From the NCBI GenBank assembly GCA_964532155.1, contig CAZHGN010000018.1:1-27839 (forward strand): a stretch of 27,839 bases of DNA. Reading direction: 5' to 3'. A model generated the notes under the pieces. That model made no database searches. It was not told the origin of the DNA and saw only the letters and a list, made by a program, of their open reading frames with translations. This stretch comes from HGM11416 sp964532155. Its GTDB lineage: Bacteria; Bacillota; Clostridia; Christensenellales; Borkfalkiaceae. Below, piece by piece: positions 25,369-27,839 of the stretch (the first letter of the stretch is position 1; each line of letters begins with the position of its first letter). The translations under genes and the position numbers were made by a program.

Positions 25369-26487
25369 ATGATTACGGCAATTATAACGGCGGCCGGCAG
25401 CGGCAGTCGCTCGGGATTTGAATTTAATAAGGTCTTTTTTAAGCTTCCGAACGGAAAAACCGTACTCGAAAGCGCGGCGGCGCCCTTCGACGAGGCGAGC
25501 AAAATTACCGAAATTATTTTTACGGCGGCGGCAAGCGACGTCGAAAAGATAAAACTTGTGGCAAGCAAGCTCTCAACCAAAACCAAGGTAGTCGTCGGCG
25601 GTGAAACTCGCAGTCAATCGGTCAGAAACGCACTAAAAGAGGCAAGCGGCGAAATAGTTTTAATACACGACGGCGCAAGACCGTTCGTAGACCGCGAAAC
25701 GGTCGAGGCTTGCATTCGCGACGTCTTAACTTACGGCAGCTCGGTAATCGTAACCGACTGCGTAAATACCGTAGGCGAACTCGACGGCGACCGTATCGTG
25801 TGCTCGTCAAGAGCGAACAGGTGCGAAATTCAAACGCCGCAAGGCTTTTATAAAAAAGAACTCGAACTTGCTTGCGAAAAGGCGAGCGGCGATTATTCTT
25901 TCACCGACGAATCGAGCCTATACTGCAAATATATAGGCAAGGCGCACGCAACGAAAGGCTCGCCGAAAAACGTAAAGCTCACCCACCCCGAAGATTTCGC
26001 AAAGCTTACTGCTTGCCGCACGGGCACGGGTTACGACCTTCACGTTCTTGCCGAGGGGCGCAAACTCGTTATAGGCGGCGTAACCGTTCCGCACGATAAA
26101 GGCTTGCTCGGACACAGCGACGCGGACGTTCTTATCCATGCGATTATGGACGCAATGCTTTCCGCCGCCGGGCTAAGAGACATCGGCTATTATTTCAGTG
26201 ATAAAGATCCCGCGTACGAGGGTATTTGCAGTATGACCTTGCTTGCGAAAGTAAACGATATGATAGCCGACCGCGGATATAAGGTGAACAATATATCGGC
26301 GGTGATTATGGCGGAAAAGCCCAAGCTCAATCCGTTCGTTCCCGAAATGCGCAACAACGTAGCGGCGGCGCTTGGCATAAACTACGACGACGTAGGCGTT
26401 TCATGCACGACTTCCGAGCGCGTTGGCTTCATCGGCAGAGAAGAAGGCATAGCCGTCGCAGCCAACTGCTCGCTCACGGCTATTTAG
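25369..26487 (+). CDS. ispDF: Bifunctional IspD-IspF isoprenoid enzyme (MEP pathway)
   Basis: The 372-residue protein joins two MEP-pathway enzymes. The N-terminal part (1 to about 213) is the cytidylyltransferase IspD, which makes CDP-methylerythritol. It shows TAAGSGSRSG, GGETRSQSVRNAL, IHDGARPFV and IQTPQGF. The C-terminal part (about 217-372) is the cyclodiphosphate synthase IspF, with the metal ligands in GYDLH (Asp223, His225) and GHSDAD (His249). The fused form is well known in alpha- and epsilonproteobacteria and occurs in some Clostridia. No Shine-Dalgarno precedes the ATG; the 16 bases after rqcP are almost only A/T and contain TATAAT. Translation may depend on coupling to rqcP. A terminator follows. 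Confidence 0.95.
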   Translation: MITAIITAAGSGSRSGFEFNKVFFKLPNGKTVLESAAAPFDEASKITEIIFTAAASDVEKIKLVASKLSTKTKVVVGGETRSQSVRNALKEASGEIVLIHDGARPFVDRETVEACIRDVLTYGSSVIVTDCVNTVGELDGDRIVCSSRANRCEIQTPQGFYKKELELACEKASGDYSFTDESSLYCKYIGKAHATKGSPKNVKLTHPEDFAKLTACRTGTGYDLHVLAEGRKLVIGGVTVPHDKGLLGHSDADVLIHAIMDAMLSAAGLRDIGYYFSDKDPAYEGICSMTLLAKVNDMIADRGYKVNNISAVIMAEKPKLNPFVPEMRNNVAAALGINYDDVGVSCTTSERVGFIGREEGIAVAANCSLTAI

Positions 26488-26584
26488 CTCGCTTTTTAAA
26501 TATGTATGCGCACGCCCGAAAACGCAAGTATTGCGTCTTATGCCCTAAGGCTTTTAAAACTCGCTTATTTTAAACCCAAAATTT

Positions 26585-26614
26585 GAACCGGATTATTCGC
26601 CCCGGTTCTTTTTT
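26585..26614 (+). terminator. Terminator of rqcP-ispDF
   Basis: GAACCGG (26585-26591) pairs with CCGGTTC (26602-26608) around a ten-base loop and is followed by six T. Confidence 0.9.
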
Positions 26615-26635
26615 ATAACTAAGTTCCTATATAAC

Positions 26636-26680
26636 GAAAAAGGAACCGACGGCAAGACTTATCGCCTTGCGCCGATTCCT
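26636..26680 (-). terminator. Terminator of the BspA-like gene
   Basis: On the minus strand a long, slightly imperfect stem (GGAATCGGCGCAAGGC with its complement at 26642-26658) is followed by five T. It lies about 50 bases after the stop codon and faces the ispDF terminator. Confidence 0.85.
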
Positions 26681-26732
26681 AATGAATATTGTATTAAAGT
26701 TGGTTACCGCAGCAAGCGGCAATCAAGCCCTT

Positions 26733-27839
26733 TTACTCTATCGCCCAAACGGCTATATTTCCGGATTCGTCGTAGTGCCAATAATTACCGCTTTCAACTG
26801 CGCCTTCGCCTACGAACGGATTGCTTTCGCTATAGTAGTAAAGCGTTGCCGCTCTCAATCCGGCGCCGGATGAATCGATACTTATTTGCGACCAATCTTC
26901 GGCATCGCCACCATAATAAACGCTTGTTAACGCCGAGCAACCGAAGAACGCCCACTCACCAATCGAAGTTACGCTATCGGGTATGGTTACGCTTGTTAAC
27001 GACGAGCAACCATAGAACGCACTCTCACCAATCGAAGTCACACCGTCGTGGATTGTTACGCTTGTTATTTTCGAGCAACCTTCGAACGCACTCGCACCAA
27101 TCGAAGTCACGCTACCGGGTATGGTTACGCTTGTTAACTCAGAGCAATAATAGAACGCACGCTCACCAATCGAAGTCACACCGCTACCGATTGTTATGCT
27201 TGTTAACTTTGAGCAATCGCTGAACGCCCACGCACCAATCGAAGTTACGCTATCGGGTATGGTTACGCTTGTTAACTCAGAGCAATAATAGAACGCATAC
27301 GAACCAATCGAAGTCACACCGCTGCCAATGGTTACGCTTGTTAAATTTGAGCAAATAGAGAATGCCCCATCTGCGATACCACGTGTTCCTTGTTTTATTA
27401 TTGCCGAAGTTATACTGCTGTCTGCACCAACAACCCAATTATCAACGTAATGAACACCGTTATCTTTAACAATTAACTTTGAGCAACCAGAGAACGCTTC
27501 ATCTCCAATCGAAGTTACGCTGTCGTGTATGGTTACGCTTGTTAACTCAGAGCAATAATAGAACGCGCCATAACCAATCGAAGTCACGCCGCTACCAATT
27601 GTTACGCTTGTTAACGACGAGCAACCATAAAACGCATCCTCCCCAATCGAATTGCCACTCGTTATCGTCACGGTTTTTAATTTAGTTTTGTCAATATAAG
27701 CAATAGCAATTGTGGGAAGAGTTGCTGTTTCTATAGGACAACCATAGAACGCCTGACTACCAATCGAAGTCACGCCGCTACCAATTGTTACGCTTGTTAA
27801 CGCCGAGCAACCGCTGAACGCCCACGCACCAATCGAAGT
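26733..27839 (-). CDS. BspA-like leucine-rich-repeat protein, C-terminal part (runs off the window)
   Basis: The frame is open from the window edge to the stop at 26733-26735 (368 codons seen), so the N-terminus is missing. It consists of about twelve LRR_5/BspA units of 23 residues with the pattern LTSVTIPDSVTSIGxxAF followed by xxCS. The run is interrupted once by an irregular unit (KDNGVHYVDNWVVGADSS, DNA near 27420-27475). It ends in a tail common in this family (YYGGDAEDWSQISI, then NYWHYDESGNIAVWAIE). Such proteins are usually secreted or surface bound and act in adhesion. The visible end has no LPXTG motif or choline-binding repeats, so any anchor or signal peptide must be outside. The DNA repeats every 69 bases with high similarity. 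Confidence 0.93.
   Translation of the reverse strand, partial: TSIGAWAFSGCSALTSVTIGSGVTSIGSQAFYGCPIETATLPTIAIAYIDKTKLKTVTITSGNSIGEDAFYGCSSLTSVTIGSGVTSIGYGAFYYCSELTSVTIHDSVTSIGDEAFSGCSKLIVKDNGVHYVDNWVVGADSSITSAIIKQGTRGIADGAFSICSNLTSVTIGSGVTSIGSYAFYYCSELTSVTIPDSVTSIGAWAFSDCSKLTSITIGSGVTSIGERAFYYCSELTSVTIPGSVTSIGASAFEGCSKITSVTIHDGVTSIGESAFYGCSSLTSVTIPDSVTSIGEWAFFGCSALTSVYYGGDAEDWSQISIDSSGAGLRAATLYYYSESNPFVGEGAVESGNYWHYDESGNIAVWAIE

Noticed and set aside
26880..27839. Regularly spaced repeats that might suggest a CRISPR array
   Set aside because: The repeats are in phase with one open reading frame of 23-residue LRR units, and there are no spacers or cas genes.

Overview
The window looks like chromosomal DNA from a member of the Bacillota, most likely an uncultured gut-type Clostridia. 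The reasons are strong AGGAGG-type ribosome binding sites, near-consensus sigma-A promoters, a Firmicutes-style RqcP, a membrane-bound XRE regulator with a zinc ribbon of a kind common in Clostridia, and a BspA-type leucine-rich-repeat protein. I see no plasmid or phage genes. The genus cannot be named from sequence reading alone.

Left part (1-9.6 kb): the window opens on the 3' end of a tRNA-like gene, probably tmRNA, with its terminator. A degenerate intergenic repeat follows, then a bidirectional terminator. Aspartase (aspA, minus strand) is divergent from an Lrp/AsnC regulator, and both have clear promoters. Next come an Lgt-type prolipoprotein diacylglyceryl transferase behind a leader hairpin and a small four-helix membrane protein. 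A tight four-gene unit follows: pncB, a coiled-coil protein of unknown function, lspA and an RluD-type pseudouridine synthase, with overlapping or nearly touching ends. glnS stands alone after it.

Middle part (9.6-12.45 kb): a CvpA-like membrane protein gene has a perfect-consensus promoter. Its last 38 codons, stop and terminator (176 bp) are repeated without a mismatch 1.5 kb downstream. The two copies bracket a 1361-bp accessory insert. The insert carries a possible 34-residue small gene, a membrane-bound HTH/zinc-ribbon regulator whose Shine-Dalgarno and start codon are tandemly triplicated (29-bp unit), a long hairpin, and a gene remnant cut off exactly at the second repeat copy. This is the most unusual part of the window.

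Right part (12.45-24.97 kb, minus strand): the classical transcription/translation cluster in the order rpoB-rpoC-rpsL-rpsG-fusA-tuf. Promoters are visible before rpoB and again before rpsL, and a strong terminator follows tuf. The rplKAJL genes that usually precede rpoB are missing. RpoB carries an insertion and an acidic tail.

Far right: rqcP and a fused ispDF gene (plus strand) run away from rpoB. Their terminator faces the terminator of a BspA-like repeat protein (minus strand), which runs off the window edge.
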